In this document: positions 34,201-42,316 of the stretch, piece by piece
How the letters are laid out: each line of letters starts with the position of its first letter
How positions within the stretch are numbered: the stretch's first letter is position 1
Program-made: the position numbers and the translations under genes
NCBI RefSeq assembly: GCF_900108345.1
Contig: NZ_FNVV01000014.1
Location: forward strand, 1,473,664-1,537,663
DNA length: 64,000 nucleotides
From: Bacteroides ndongoniae
GTDB lineage: Bacteria > Bacteroidota > Bacteroidia > Bacteroidales > Bacteroidaceae
Direction: 5' to 3'
The notes under the pieces: model-generated
Database searches by the model: none
The model's input: only the letters and a program-made list of their open reading frames with translations
Told to the model about the DNA's origin: nothing

Positions 34201-35433
34201 GACCTGGTGGGAAACATCTACCAGGACGAGAACCGCAGAGACCGCACCTACGACAGGGGCGGACGGCTGCTAAGCGACGGCGAGTTCCACTACAGCTATG
34301 ACTGCGAGGGGAACCTCGTATGCAAGAGCCGGAGAAATCTGACAGAAGCGCCAAAGGCACAGGCAAAGCACGGATTCTTGGGTATCTTCTCGGGAAGTGA
34401 GAAAGCAAAAGCAGACGATGCACAGGCATGGCAGCCGGGAGACACCTGCTACACGTGGCTGGCCAACGGTATGCTGGAAAGCGTCATCACACCGGAAGGA
34501 AAGACCGTAACCTTTGAGTATGACGCATTGGGCAGACGCACGGCAAAGACCTCTGACGGAACGGCAAGGATGTTCTGCTGGGACGGCAACGTGTTGCTGC
34601 ATGAATGGGACTGCAGGGAGAACGAACGGCCACGGCTTGTGACGGACGACATGGGAAGGGAGAGTTATGACCATAAGGTGACATTTGAAAATGTCATTAC
34701 ATGGGTGTATGACGGACAGAACTTCACGCCCGTAGCCAAGGTGACGGAACAGGAACGGTACACGATTGTGCATGACTATCTGGGAACGCCTACGCAGGCA
34801 TACGATAGCAAGGGAAAGCTTGTTTGGGAAATGCTGCTGGACGTGTACGGAAACGCGAAAGAATATTCAGGAGAAAAATGCTTCATTCCGTTCTGTATGC
34901 AAGGAATGTACGCTGAAAGCGAACTTGATGGGCTGTACTACAATCGTTTCCGCTGGTATGATTCTAATACTGGCAATTATTTATCGCAAGACCCCATAGG
35001 GCTTGCAGGGAATAATCCGACACTGTATGCTTATGTTTTTGATATAAATAGTCAGGTTGATGTATTTGGACTAGCGAAAGGCGATATTTTAACAGAGGGC
35101 ACAGTATATAGAGCTGGTGGAAATACTTTAAATAACTATACTCCATCATTACCGAAAGATATAGAAGGACTTTCCACATTTTCAAGTACTGATGTCTTAA
35201 AACAAAGATTACCAAATGTAAAGAAAGCTCAAGTTTTAGATTTATCTAAATTAGGCAGTGATTTGATAGCAGTTGATGACGGTGGAGGACACATTAGTAT
35301 TAAACCAAAAAATGATCCTGATAAAGTTAAAATAACCGAATGGGGTAACTTAAAGGGTAAAGAAGGTGTTCCTAATCCATTAGCGGAACAAGTTCAACAA
35401 GCAAGAACAGATTCAGTCAAAATTTGTCATTAA
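31219..35433 (+). CDS. Rhs effector 2 with a different C-terminal toxin
   Basis: 1404 residues. The PAAR-like N-terminus and RHS cage are nearly the same as in Rhs1. The core ends canonically with NRFRWYDSNTGNYLSQDPIG and VFGL (residue ~1285), then a 120-residue AT-rich tip. The tip has TVYRAGG (Arg1298), DIEGLSTFSSTD (1315-1326), GGGHISIKPKND and VKITEW. An early Arg, a central S-T-F-S-S and a late Glu recall ADP-ribosyltransferase-type R-S-E enzymes, but this is a weak resemblance and the class is undecided. There is no signal peptide. The immunity candidate starts 2 bp after the stop. Confidence 0.8.
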   Translation: MLLADTHMTSVTGVDVHTTTVPPYNPIHPYIGIVIDPADYIPFLGTNVTINGMKRGVSDTSGMLLTMSHIPLVGAFTMAPVIGHESMNFFSSQSVFSDGSRLSPKGYMVMTCNDTGLPLSATMGKSKAGKKKLKPTLFAPTSFSIPAPTGKPVFVGGPYIPDIGGAAMGLLSSIGFSSVLKAAVKSGSKIGKKILTEFNHKVLKSKVMQKVPGTKKLSEKFCKMGFEPVDLVSGVVVYEGLDFRFPSPVPLSWERSWYSDSHYTGWLGHGVHSIYDRTVQELPEDDAVALRMEDGRAVAFPAIAEGEEFYLREERITLKHTKTGYEAYDQDTWMTYVFDMREGDGLRFRMTKAVNPDGLGTTIGFSNGKPSGMTDATGRRIRIETERRGFITRLSLETDKGTETLVAYDYDRDGNMTAITDALGQTTRIMYEGHLMTEKTDRNGDTFHWEYDGKERCVHTWGKDGIQEGRIEYHPEKGYNLVTDATGGVTTYRYRPDGIVTSEEDPLGNITRYEYTEHSELYRVTDPEGRVTGYSYDPEGNLTGVTHPDGTGEMYVYDELGRPIIRVDAEGHRTHRLYDEERGHLVARTIGPTGEVTVFGYDEHGMLVRMTQGDRVSELAYDEQYNLVSWNENGKTLRRWDYDHKGQVTAEHSPMLRPDRFEYDALGRVTRVYAHDGNTVELGYDAYDSVTEARDAHRHVRMTYTPLGSLATRAEGECEVKFLYDRMERLTDVVNERGDSYSFVRDKAGQVCTERGFDGMTRNYIRNRAGETVLVERPGGRSTAYEYNAKGRVCTVSYHDGTKEEYSYDKNGNLVMAANASARIRLERDAAGRITRESMELPGGDTPVEVTSVESEYDGYGNRTRVRSSLGADVRLDYDSFGLVSGVSASCGKEANPKWESGIRRDDAGREVERFATGGIRIATDYDDTGMVRSRHVYSGGRHTGFRSYRWDVGARLMSMRCNLSAEPVIFDYDSVGNLIRGEYGMFDRIFRTPDLVGNIYQDENRRDRTYDRGGRLLSDGEFHYSYDCEGNLVCKSRRNLTEAPKAQAKHGFLGIFSGSEKAKADDAQAWQPGDTCYTWLANGMLESVITPEGKTVTFEYDALGRRTAKTSDGTARMFCWDGNVLLHEWDCRENERPRLVTDDMGRESYDHKVTFENVITWVYDGQNFTPVAKVTEQERYTIVHDYLGTPTQAYDSKGKLVWEMLLDVYGNAKEYSGEKCFIPFCMQGMYAESELDGLYYNRFRWYDSNTGNYLSQDPIGLAGNNPTLYAYVFDINSQVDVFGLAKGDILTEGTVYRAGGNTLNNYTPSLPKDIEGLSTFSSTDVLKQRLPNVKKAQVLDLSKLGSDLIAVDDGGGHISIKPKNDPDKVKITEWGNLKGKEGVPNPLAEQVQQARTDSVKICH
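31288..34853 (+). repeat. rhs direct repeat, copy 2
   Basis: Partner of the repeat at 26495-30060. Recombination between the copies would delete the first immunity gene and one toxin tip or create hybrid rhs genes. Confidence 0.85.
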
Positions 35434-35434
35434 A

Positions 35435-35911
35435 ATGGTTATGGGTAAGAAGCTAAGCAATATTGTAAGTCTTGGAGAATGGAGTGAACTATTCATAAAA
35501 CCAACATTAGCACATATAAATTCAGCAATTAAGAATTTTAATATGGATAATGTTGCGTATTCGAGAATAGAAGTAGATTTAAGAGAAGATATATATAATT
35601 GGAATATAAGTACTGTATGTAATAAGGCTTGGAAGAAATCAGAAGAAGATTGGATAGATGAAATTATATTATCCATTGAAATCAGGTTGGAGCAATCTCA
35701 AATAAAACTCTATGCAGATATTTCTTTTGGAAATGGAGAAATTATATTTGAAATTTGTCCTGTTTCAATGCTATATAAGAATAATTTAAGAATAATTGAT
35801 TTTGAAGAGAACTTTAATACACCATTAAAATTATTTAGTTCGAGAAGTATTGATTACATTCATAATGCTTTATTAGTCATTCAAGAAAAATCTATAAATA
35901 ATAACGAATAA
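35435..35911 (+). CDS. Candidate immunity protein for Rhs2
   Basis: 158 residues, acidic, no signal peptide or membrane span, so cytoplasmic. It begins MVMGKKLSNIVSLGEWSELF, contains a beta-rich middle (IEIRLEQSQIKLYADISFGN) and ends in an acidic helix. It starts 2 bp after the rhs2 stop (TAA, one base, ATG), the normal position for the cognate immunity gene, and is similarly AT-rich to the toxin tip. A cytoplasmic immunity protein suggests the Rhs2 toxin acts in the cytoplasm. The family is not recognised. Confidence 0.65.
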   Translation: MVMGKKLSNIVSLGEWSELFIKPTLAHINSAIKNFNMDNVAYSRIEVDLREDIYNWNISTVCNKAWKKSEEDWIDEIILSIEIRLEQSQIKLYADISFGNGEIIFEICPVSMLYKNNLRIIDFEENFNTPLKLFSSRSIDYIHNALLVIQEKSINNNE

Positions 35912-36193
35912 TCTTATATAAGTATAAAACATGGTAATACAATGATTAAAAAATCACCTTCTCCCCAAAAGTTATCAACAGGTATTTTAATTGTTTTCCC
36001 TGTCTTCTTCTGTTGGTTTTAAGGGATTAGCTTTCCCTTTGTGCTTAGTACATATTTGTTCGTTTTTTCTCCCCGTATGATAATTGAGGGATTGGGGGCT
36101 TTCTTTTTCAGGGAAACAAACAGGTGTTAAGTGGTTAAAACAACTATCGGGAACGGGCTATAAGGATAGGGAACAAAAAGGCTATTCTAATAC
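35912..36193. other. Intergenic stretch without a recognisable feature
   Basis: About 280 bp between the Rhs2 immunity gene and the left inverted repeat of the IS982-like element. No open frame, promoter box or hairpin stands out. It may be residue of earlier toxin or immunity cargo. Confidence 0.3.
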
Positions 36194-36300
36194 AACGTGA
36201 ATTCGATATAAAATCAAAAGATAGGAAGTTGCCCGTCATTGATAAAATTAACATCAATGGCGGGTTTCTTCTCAAAGAAGCAGTATGCTGCAATAGCCGA

Positions 36301-37118
36301 CTAAGAGTTAGCAATAAAATTGTTGAAGGAACGGTGTCTGGAGTGCTCTATCTGTGCTATGTTCTTCAATTCATCATTGACAGTTTCAATCAAAGCTCTT
36401 TTTCTAAGCAGAATCTTGCCGGCTATACTCATTAGGGTATTCTTCATGTTATTTTTAACTTTAGTGAAAAGCTGTATGCCGTTAAGAAAAAGGTTTTCGA
36501 ATAGAGCCTGACCGATATATCCCTTGTCTGCACATAGTTTTCCTTTGATGTTTTCCAGGAACTTTCCCCTTTTCAACGGTTCCCGATCATCCACATTCTC
36601 GGGAGTAAACATGGAATTGAGGATTTCACCTTTGTCATTAATAATCAGATGAATCTTAAATCCGAAAACCATCCCATAGAACATTTTTCACGTTCAGCAA
36701 GTCCTTCGAATGTCTTATAAATCAATATTCTCTGATTACGGCAAACATATAAGGGAGTGGAATCAACAAAGCTGATGCCGGTACAGGTCCCTAACAGTAC
36801 TTTCTTGATGAAAATGGTTAGGGGAAGCAGTACTTCCTTTTCCAGTTCAACAAAACGGTTGTAGGACACCTGACACGGAAATAGGTTTTTCAGATGTTTG
36901 CAGATATACTCCTTGTAATAATGCTTGAAGCAACGAAAACCACCGGAATGAAACAGGATAAGAATCACTATAACTTCAGCATCGCTCATGCGGTTTGGTT
37001 TGTTTCGTTGCTTGGTATTCTTATCTTCAATCATATATTTTTCCTGTTGCAACGCAAATTCCTTGCAAAAATCATCGGCCATACAATAAATCTCTGTAAT
37101 TTTAGACTCTGCGAACAT
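36301..37118 (-). pseudogene. IS982-family transposase, frameshifted and prematurely stopped
   Basis: The N-terminal part (37118 to about 36660) begins MFAESKITEIYCMADDFC and contains the Asp motif VDSTPLYVC. The frame is then lost at GMGWFS, near 36671, where a run of T is one base short; the continuing frame reads FGFKIHLIINDKGEILNSM, with CADKGYIG (second Asp) and KRALIETVNDELKNI (catalytic Glu). It meets a TAG at 36301, after which the same frame goes on for about 29 more family-like codons (SAIAAYCFFEKKPAIDVN). Two independent lesions show that it is inactive. Confidence 0.9.
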
Positions 37119-37146
37119 AGTGGTAATCGTTTAAATGTTATAATTA

Positions 37147-38826
37147 GGGATATTCAGTAAATGTCCCCAAAATAAGATGGCATATGAAATGATTATGGTC
37201 TATCATCTTCATATGCCATTTTTTATTGTCATTTTTCCATGTATTCTTACATAATTCTATCCGTCAGGACATGACACTTCTGAAGAAGCCAGATGACCTC
37301 TTCCGATTCCGTCAGTAAAATCATATCATGCCGCTTTAACCGCCCTGTTCCTAATCTTGTCAATCATCAGTACGGCATTTGCCGTATGTATTCCGAAGAA
37401 AATCCACAGGATTTCCGTCCTCCTGTTCCGTGCCTTTACCCTGGAGAGCGAGTAATGCTGCTTCTGTGTGCCGAAGCTTCCTTCAAGCCGGGTGGCCCTT
37501 TCTTTGGAGAGTTCACTTCTGAGAACCTTCCTCAAGGATTCATCCCTGGCCGCCCTTCCCTTGCGTACGAAGGACGTGGATATTCCGTATTTCGTGCAGA
37601 ACCTCCTGTTGGCGTTATTGGCATATATGGAATCGGCAGCCACGCATCTTACCCTCACGTTCATGAGCTTCTGTTGCATGCGGATACAGTCCTTCAGGCG
37701 TATACCCTCGTTGAAAGCCTTGAACGAGAGGTGTTCGATGAACGATATGCCGTCTATCTGTATGTTGTTTACCTTCGCACCGAACTCAACGGATTTCGTT
37801 TCCTTTCCTCTGACGATGGGATGCACATAATGACGGTCAATACTGACGATGCGGTCACTGACCTTCCGGCCTTCAAACATTTCCTTCTCCTGTACAAGAA
37901 CCTTTCTGATGATGGAAATTCGCTTCCGGTAATCCTGAGTATACCGGAGTGAGGCTCCATACTCCCTGTGAATTCCATCCCTCTGCATAAGGAGTTTTTC
38001 AAGGAGTCTGATCATACGGCGCTTGAGCATCCTTGTCCTTGATGCCTTTCTCTTTCTTTTCTTACAGTAGGACAGATAAGCCTTGGCAACATCATCATAT
38101 TTGTTGCGGGGACGTCTTATGCCCAGATTCCTGCAATGACGGCACATATGCCTGTAGAGCCATTCGAGGCTTTCCCAGAGGAGTTTCATGTCTGTGGGGA
38201 AACGCATGTGGCTTTCGTAGCATGTGGCATCGGTCATGCACACGTGAAGGTTTTCAAGATACGGCTTCCAGTGTGTGGCCAGCACTTCCTGAAGGGATTC
38301 AATGTCAAGACGGGATGCCATCTCATTACGGATGGCACTGACTATCTTGTAGTTGGTTATGGGAAAGGACGGGTCTATCATGATTCCGCAGAACATCTGG
38401 TAGTGTATGTTGACGTTCAGATGTTCCACCAGCTGTTTGTCGGAGAATCCGGTGTATGCCTTCAGGACCATGAGAGCAATCTTTGCCGCAGGGCTGAAGA
38501 TGTTCCTGCGTCCCAGTCGCTGTTCCGACAGGCCCAAGGCTTTTGCCATACGCTCAAACGGAAACACCGAGTGAAGCCTGCCAAGCTCACTCTCGTTAAA
38601 ACTCTTGCGGTATTTTTCCAGAATATCAAATTCTGTAAAGCCCAAAGTAGGGTGAATTTCTGAAATATTTTGTATCTTAGCCATATCTTAGTTGGGGAAT
38701 TTCCCCCGTTTTGGCTGCCAAACCTTATTTGCGAGGGAATACCTAAAGATACAAAAAAGCCAACTAATTCGCAACACTTTGTGTATGAATTAGTTGGCTA
38801 ATTTTATACTATTTACTGAATGTCCC
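37147..38826 (-). mobile_element. Nested IS (IS5/IS1182-like), 1680 bp
   Basis: Inverted ends GGGATATTCAGTAAAT (37147-37162) and the complement of ATTTACTGAATGTCCC (38811-38826) match at 15 of 16 positions. A 6-bp direct duplication TAATTA flanks it (37141-37146 and 38827-38832). Hairpins just inside both ends (GGCATATGAA..TTCATATGCC near 37178-37218; GCCAACTAATTC..GAATTAGTTGGC near 38759-38799) would shield the transposase from outside transcription. It sits 28 bp upstream of the IS982 transposase start. Confidence 0.9.
37326..38684 (-). CDS. DDE transposase of the nested IS
   Basis: 452 residues, intact. The N-terminal half has the DUF772-type helical domain (HSVFPFERMAKALG through FSPAAKIALMVLKAYTGFSD and FCGIMIDPSFP). 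The first catalytic Asp is in CMTDATCYESHMRFPTDMKLL, the second in AADSIYANNANRRFC and the Glu in RLEGSFGTQKQHYSLSRVKA, the layout of IS1182/IS5-type transposases. The middle is Arg/Lys-rich. The exact IS family group is not certain. Confidence 0.9.
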   Translation of the reverse strand: MAKIQNISEIHPTLGFTEFDILEKYRKSFNESELGRLHSVFPFERMAKALGLSEQRLGRRNIFSPAAKIALMVLKAYTGFSDKQLVEHLNVNIHYQMFCGIMIDPSFPITNYKIVSAIRNEMASRLDIESLQEVLATHWKPYLENLHVCMTDATCYESHMRFPTDMKLLWESLEWLYRHMCRHCRNLGIRRPRNKYDDVAKAYLSYCKKRKRKASRTRMLKRRMIRLLEKLLMQRDGIHREYGASLRYTQDYRKRISIIRKVLVQEKEMFEGRKVSDRIVSIDRHYVHPIVRGKETKSVEFGAKVNNIQIDGISFIEHLSFKAFNEGIRLKDCIRMQQKLMNVRVRCVAADSIYANNANRRFCTKYGISTSFVRKGRAARDESLRKVLRSELSKERATRLEGSFGTQKQHYSLSRVKARNRRTEILWIFFGIHTANAVLMIDKIRNRAVKAA

Positions 38827-39000
38827 TAATTAGACACTATAAATTTAACACTTTACTACTATATTCCTATTTTTCAATAGATTATATTTATTCTTATATC
38901 GAACTCACGTTAGTATAAAAAGCCTATTTTATAATGTTTCACTGATGATTTTCGTTGACTTATTCTACAATTTAGGATAGAGCTAAAATACAAAACAAAT

Positions 39001-39756
39001 TTAATATTTATATCTCAGCCGACGTTCTTCAATAATCTTACGCAAAACTTGAGATTTATTATATAACTTAAGAAAAAAATCCTCTAGACCAAACTCAAAA
39101 GTAATTGAATCTGTATTTTGTTGTGATTCCTGTTTTGCCTGTTGTCGTAATATTAAAAAGGGAAGCATCGCCATAATAGGCTGAGAAAAATCGCATTGTT
39201 CAATCTCAGATATAGCAGCAACATATTCTGAATCAAGCTGAGAATAGAGTGGTTTGACACCATTAATAAATGAGCGATAAGTCTTTTCAACGGAAACAAT
39301 ATACCCAAGCCAGTTTTTTGCTTTTATTTTCCCTTGAGAATCAATATCATTGAGAGTTGAATCATCATAACATCTTGTAGAAGAAAGAATATCCTTAATC
39401 AACTTTTCATTCAGGTTCTCCCTCTTAATATCCATTCCTTGCTTCTTTGCCATATCAAAGAATATCCGTTCGATATTCGTAACTATTGCCATAGCCGGAA
39501 AGTCAGAAACCTTATAAACAGTCCTTGCCTTCTTTACTTCAGGATAATGAACTGTTATGAGGTAGAATATGTAGGCGGCAATGAACGACAGTCCGACTCC
39601 ATAAAAGAATTTTCCACAAGCAACAAAGAACTGGCAGGGAGCAGGAATATCAAAAAGCCACATATCCAAACAAAAAACAAGGATGACAGAAACCAAAGTC
39701 AACATGTTTAATGTCTGATTCAAAGTCTTGACAAAAACAATCCAAAAGTTATTCAT
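39001..39756 (-). CDS. Two-span membrane protein with a long cytoplasmic tail
   Basis: 251 residues with two membrane spans (about 15-34 and 42-68) and a ~180-residue helical cytoplasmic C-terminus ending in a strongly basic tail (EERRLRYKY). The family is not recognised. It is the last gene of a leftward group that starts with the Panacea-type antitoxin at 41585 (gaps 54 bp or less), so it may be part of the same functional unit or simply co-transcribed. Confidence 0.65.
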   Translation of the reverse strand: MNNFWIVFVKTLNQTLNMLTLVSVILVFCLDMWLFDIPAPCQFFVACGKFFYGVGLSFIAAYIFYLITVHYPEVKKARTVYKVSDFPAMAIVTNIERIFFDMAKKQGMDIKRENLNEKLIKDILSSTRCYDDSTLNDIDSQGKIKAKNWLGYIVSVEKTYRSFINGVKPLYSQLDSEYVAAISEIEQCDFSQPIMAMLPFLILRQQAKQESQQNTDSITFEFGLEDFFLKLYNKSQVLRKIIEERRLRYKY

Positions 39757-39810
39757 AAATATATAAAACCAATAATCAATTTAAAATATATCAGTAAGTT
39801 TATTACAATA

Positions 39811-40521
39811 TTACGGAGTCAGACCTGAAATCAATGATTGATAAAGTTCCCTTTTTTCTCCTTCCTGAACAAATAATTCAAGGAACCGAAACATAGCATC
39901 CTGAAACTCCACAATATTAGCATTCAATAATTCCTTGAAATCTATATCTTCACATTCCTCTATATTATCCCAATCTGCAATCCTATAATCAATAACGGAA
40001 CAGAATTTACCTTTCTCGATAGAGAAGAAATAAGAGTCGAAGGCAATAGATATATTGTGACATGCAGCCTTGTTAATATCTTCTTTAACACGTTGTAAAA
40101 AAGACGGAAAGTTTGAAATTTCCTTTATTTTGTTCTTATAAAAATACTGCTCAGCCTTAGAATCTATCCTTTCAGAAGATAAACAAGGAATAGAATTATC
40201 CCTTAAGCAAGCCAGGAGTTCATCTGTTTCTGTCTTAACACTATTAGGAGATACAAAACATAGATTATTACTATTCAAATCCTCTGTAACCAATACAGAC
40301 TTGCCATCCAGAGAAACCACTTCCAAAAACGATGTGGTAGGAATATCTAAAGCTTTGATAAGCTGATATTTCTTTATACTGCCTTTTATGACCATATCAA
40401 CAAAACCTTTAGACTCCTTGACAATCACAGATGAACAGTCCTGCAACAGGCATCTATATACTTTCCAATTGCCTCCCTCACCAATACCCTCTTTGGCCAC
40501 AATATTATTTAAATCAATCAT
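39811..40521 (-). CDS. Kinase/phosphotransferase-fold protein, possibly inactive
   Basis: 236 residues. The order of motifs resembles a small protein kinase-like or aminoglycoside phosphotransferase fold: GEGGNWKVYRC (glycine loop), SVIVKESKGF (VxK lysine), ALDIPTTSFLEVVS and VLVTEDL (hinge), then ISIAFDSYFFSIEKGKFCSV with IDYRIADWDNI (catalytic-loop and metal-Asp-like region). The HxD aspartate is not obvious (AFDS is the nearest), so activity is doubtful. It lies 22 bp after the toxin-like gene and before a membrane protein, in one leftward group. The substrate is unknown. Confidence 0.55.
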   Translation of the reverse strand: MIDLNNIVAKEGIGEGGNWKVYRCLLQDCSSVIVKESKGFVDMVIKGSIKKYQLIKALDIPTTSFLEVVSLDGKSVLVTEDLNSNNLCFVSPNSVKTETDELLACLRDNSIPCLSSERIDSKAEQYFYKNKIKEISNFPSFLQRVKEDINKAACHNISIAFDSYFFSIEKGKFCSVIDYRIADWDNIEECEDIDFKELLNANIVEFQDAMFRFLELFVQEGEKRELYQSLISGLTP

Positions 40522-40543
40522 AGAGATTTACATAAGTATACGT

Positions 40544-41014
40544 CTAATCTTGCAGTATTCTTCTGAACTTATTCTTCACCATTTTGCTTTCTGACAGGCA
40601 AGCGATAAGATTATTAAAAACACCTTCATCCAATGTACCTATTTTTTCAATAGAAGTCTGCGCCATACGCTCCTGTAAATCCAGCTGTCCAGCCGGATAG
40701 GTATCAAGATCGGAGCCATAAATAAAAGTATTCTCATCAAACGCAAAAGGTGTACCGTCATCCTTAACAGCCACATTCTCACCAGCCATAAACACAAAAA
40801 TATTCAGCATCCTCTCCGGAATGTTCAAGCATCCATACTTAACCTCCAAATCTGATGGTACATGGTCTTTAGATGTAGGCAAACTGGCAAGCAAAATATC
40901 ACTTTCCATTTTTTTAAGCACAAGGAAAAACTTGTTCTGCGGCTCAGCTCCGTTCTTGAACAAAAAAGGACGGAAAAACAACAAATTACCTTCTTCAAAC
41001 ATGGGATTCCGCAT
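40544..41014 (-). CDS. Probable toxin of a Panacea-type toxin-antitoxin pair (PemK/MazF-like fold)
   Basis: 156 residues. The N-terminal part (FEEGNLLFFRPFLFKNGAEP and KFFLVLKK) resembles the opening strands of PemK/MazF-type SH3-barrel toxins; the C-terminal part is helical. Its ATG at 41014 lies inside the 3' end of the Panacea-domain gene (20-bp overlap), which is the usual antitoxin-first order of these pairs. Panacea domains are known to neutralise many unrelated toxins, so the fold of the partner cannot be inferred from the antitoxin alone. RNase activity is a guess. Confidence 0.55.
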   Translation of the reverse strand: MRNPMFEEGNLLFFRPFLFKNGAEPQNKFFLVLKKMESDILLASLPTSKDHVPSDLEVKYGCLNIPERMLNIFVFMAGENVAVKDDGTPFAFDENTFIYGSDLDTYPAGQLDLQERMAQTSIEKIGTLDEGVFNNLIACLSESKMVKNKFRRILQD

Positions 41015-41585
41015 TTAAGAGGTTAGCTGTCTGCCGTATATTCAAACTCTCGCGATAATCCTCTGCCGCACAATCAGTCATTGCTTCAGTAAAGTCGATC
41101 TGCCGGTCGGAGTTGTTGCATTCATGCTTATTGAATGCTTCCAGCAATCCCGTGCGAGCAGCCACCCGATACCAAAGAGTACCCTCCTTGTGTGTCTCTG
41201 CAACCAAGTCGGAAGCAGTCATATTGCCATATTTTGCCAGTATCTCGTCCATCATCTCTATCTCACATTCTGAGAATTCGCTGTCATCAAAATCTGCTAC
41301 CGCCTCAATGAAGGTACCGCCATCCTTGAAATCTGTCTTTACAAAAGACTTCAGAAGATACGGGCCGTCCGAAAGGTCAACGAAAACATCCTTCGCTACA
41401 GGGCCTGCCTGCCATACCTCAAACGGAATACCAATGAAAGGGACATGATATTTCAACGCCATACGTTCCTCCATCAGATACAAAAGTTTCAACAGCTTTG
41501 TCTTGCTGAGACTGGATGTATGACGCGCAATATATATAATCGCATTACCAAGTTTCTGTTTAGTAGATTCAGAGAATTTGCACAT
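40995..41585 (-). CDS. Panacea-domain (DUF4065/SocA-like) antitoxin
   Basis: 196 residues from the ATG at 41585 (an upstream extension of the frame is less likely: it would run through the promoter box at 41605-41612). The N-terminal helix-rich block SKTKLLKLLYLMEERMALKY, then FIGIPFEVWQAGPVAKDVF and the late EIEMMDEILAKYGNMTASDL with THKEGTLWYRVA, are the hallmarks of Panacea/DUF4065 proteins (YxxD/WxxGPV type motif, here WQAGPVAKDVF). This domain acts as the antitoxin in many toxin-antitoxin pairs. The overlapping downstream gene is the predicted toxin. The leader is only about 12-15 nt. Confidence 0.8.
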   Translation of the reverse strand: MCKFSESTKQKLGNAIIYIARHTSSLSKTKLLKLLYLMEERMALKYHVPFIGIPFEVWQAGPVAKDVFVDLSDGPYLLKSFVKTDFKDGGTFIEAVADFDDSEFSECEIEMMDEILAKYGNMTASDLVAETHKEGTLWYRVAARTGLLEAFNKHECNNSDRQIDFTEAMTDCAAEDYRESLNIRQTANLLNAESHV

Positions 41586-41604
41586 AATCAATGTATTTTG
41601 GTTA

Positions 41605-41612
41605 CAAAGATA
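41605..41612 (-). promoter_or_regulatory. -7 box of the Panacea operon
   Basis: Plus-strand CAAAGATA reads TATCTTTG leftwards, a perfect TAnnTTTG, 20 bp before the ATG at 41585. Confidence 0.65.
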
Positions 41613-41772
41613 GCCTTTTACCTGAAAACAACCAAGAAAACAGGCTATTAACTGTTCTAATGTACGTTGGCACATGTAGTCAAACAAACACTAAAACCGT
41701 TTGAGACAGAGGCAAACAAATTAAATATTGAAAAATCAGTCCCCACACACCCGTAATCCATTAATTATTCTC

Positions 41773-41780
41773 TATCTTTG
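41773..41780 (+). promoter_or_regulatory. -7 box before the decayed ATPase gene
   Basis: TATCTTTG, 24 bp before the ATG at 41805. No TTTG at -33 spacing was found. Confidence 0.5.
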
Positions 41781-41804
41781 TCTATAAGAAAACAACTTCA
41801 AATA

Positions 41805-42290
41805 ATGAAAGAATCCATAATCATCAAAAACTTAGGCCCACTTAAAGAAGTGGAAATAAGATATATCAAGCCACTGACCGTATTTATCGACAAGTCTGTC
41901 AGCTGTAAGAGTACAATCATGAAGATTATTGTACTCATGAGATACATCTACAAAATGGTGAATATCCGATTCTATCTGAAGAATGCGAAGATTACCCGTC
42001 CACCATTCAAACTGCGTTTCAACTCGCTGCTTCAGGACGGATTGGAAAGCATGATAACAGCAGAGACCGAGATATCCTGTCCTATGCCAACAAAACTTTG
42101 CAGTCAGACATCAACAAGCCCAACAACGATCTGGTATTCTTCAAGGAATCGTATGTATCAAGAACACTACACGAAATCATTACAGGCTTTCCGGAAACCA
42201 CAGAAAATATTCGCCAATATCCGGGCTCATGATTTACTGACATGACTTTGTCTTTGAACAAAGAATATACAATAACGAGTACAAAGTTTG
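41805..42290 (+). pseudogene. Decayed AAA/RecF-type ATPase (N-terminal remnant)
   Basis: The reading frame begins MKESIIIKNLGPLKEVEIRY and goes on with LTVFIDKSVSCKSTIMKII. Intact relatives have a P-loop like GESGSGKST here; both glycines needed for ATP binding are lost (DKSVSCKST). After about 100 codons the frame shifts: DRDILSYANKTLQ and NDLVFFKESYVSRTLHEIIT read on in another frame to a TGA near 42233. The rest of the ATPase (usually several hundred residues) is missing. It is a remnant of an OLD/AAA15-type ATPase, a kind common in defence cargo. Confidence 0.7.
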
Positions 42291-42316
42291 CTAAAACAAT
42301 AGAAATATAATCCGAT

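Larger units (their letters stand above)
36194..38911 (-). mobile_element. Decayed IS982-like element, split by another IS
   Basis: Terminal repeats AACGTGAATTCGATATAA (36194-36211) and the complement of TTATATCGAACTCACGTT (38894-38911) match at 17 of 18 positions. Without the nested insertion (37147-38826 plus one 6-bp duplication) the element is about 1032 bp, normal for IS982. The transposase is frameshifted and has an early stop, and no clear target duplication remains, so it is old. Confidence 0.8.

Noticed and set aside
37293..38663. Rightward frames within the nested IS as passenger genes
   Set aside because: They lie antisense within the intact 452-aa transposase gene.
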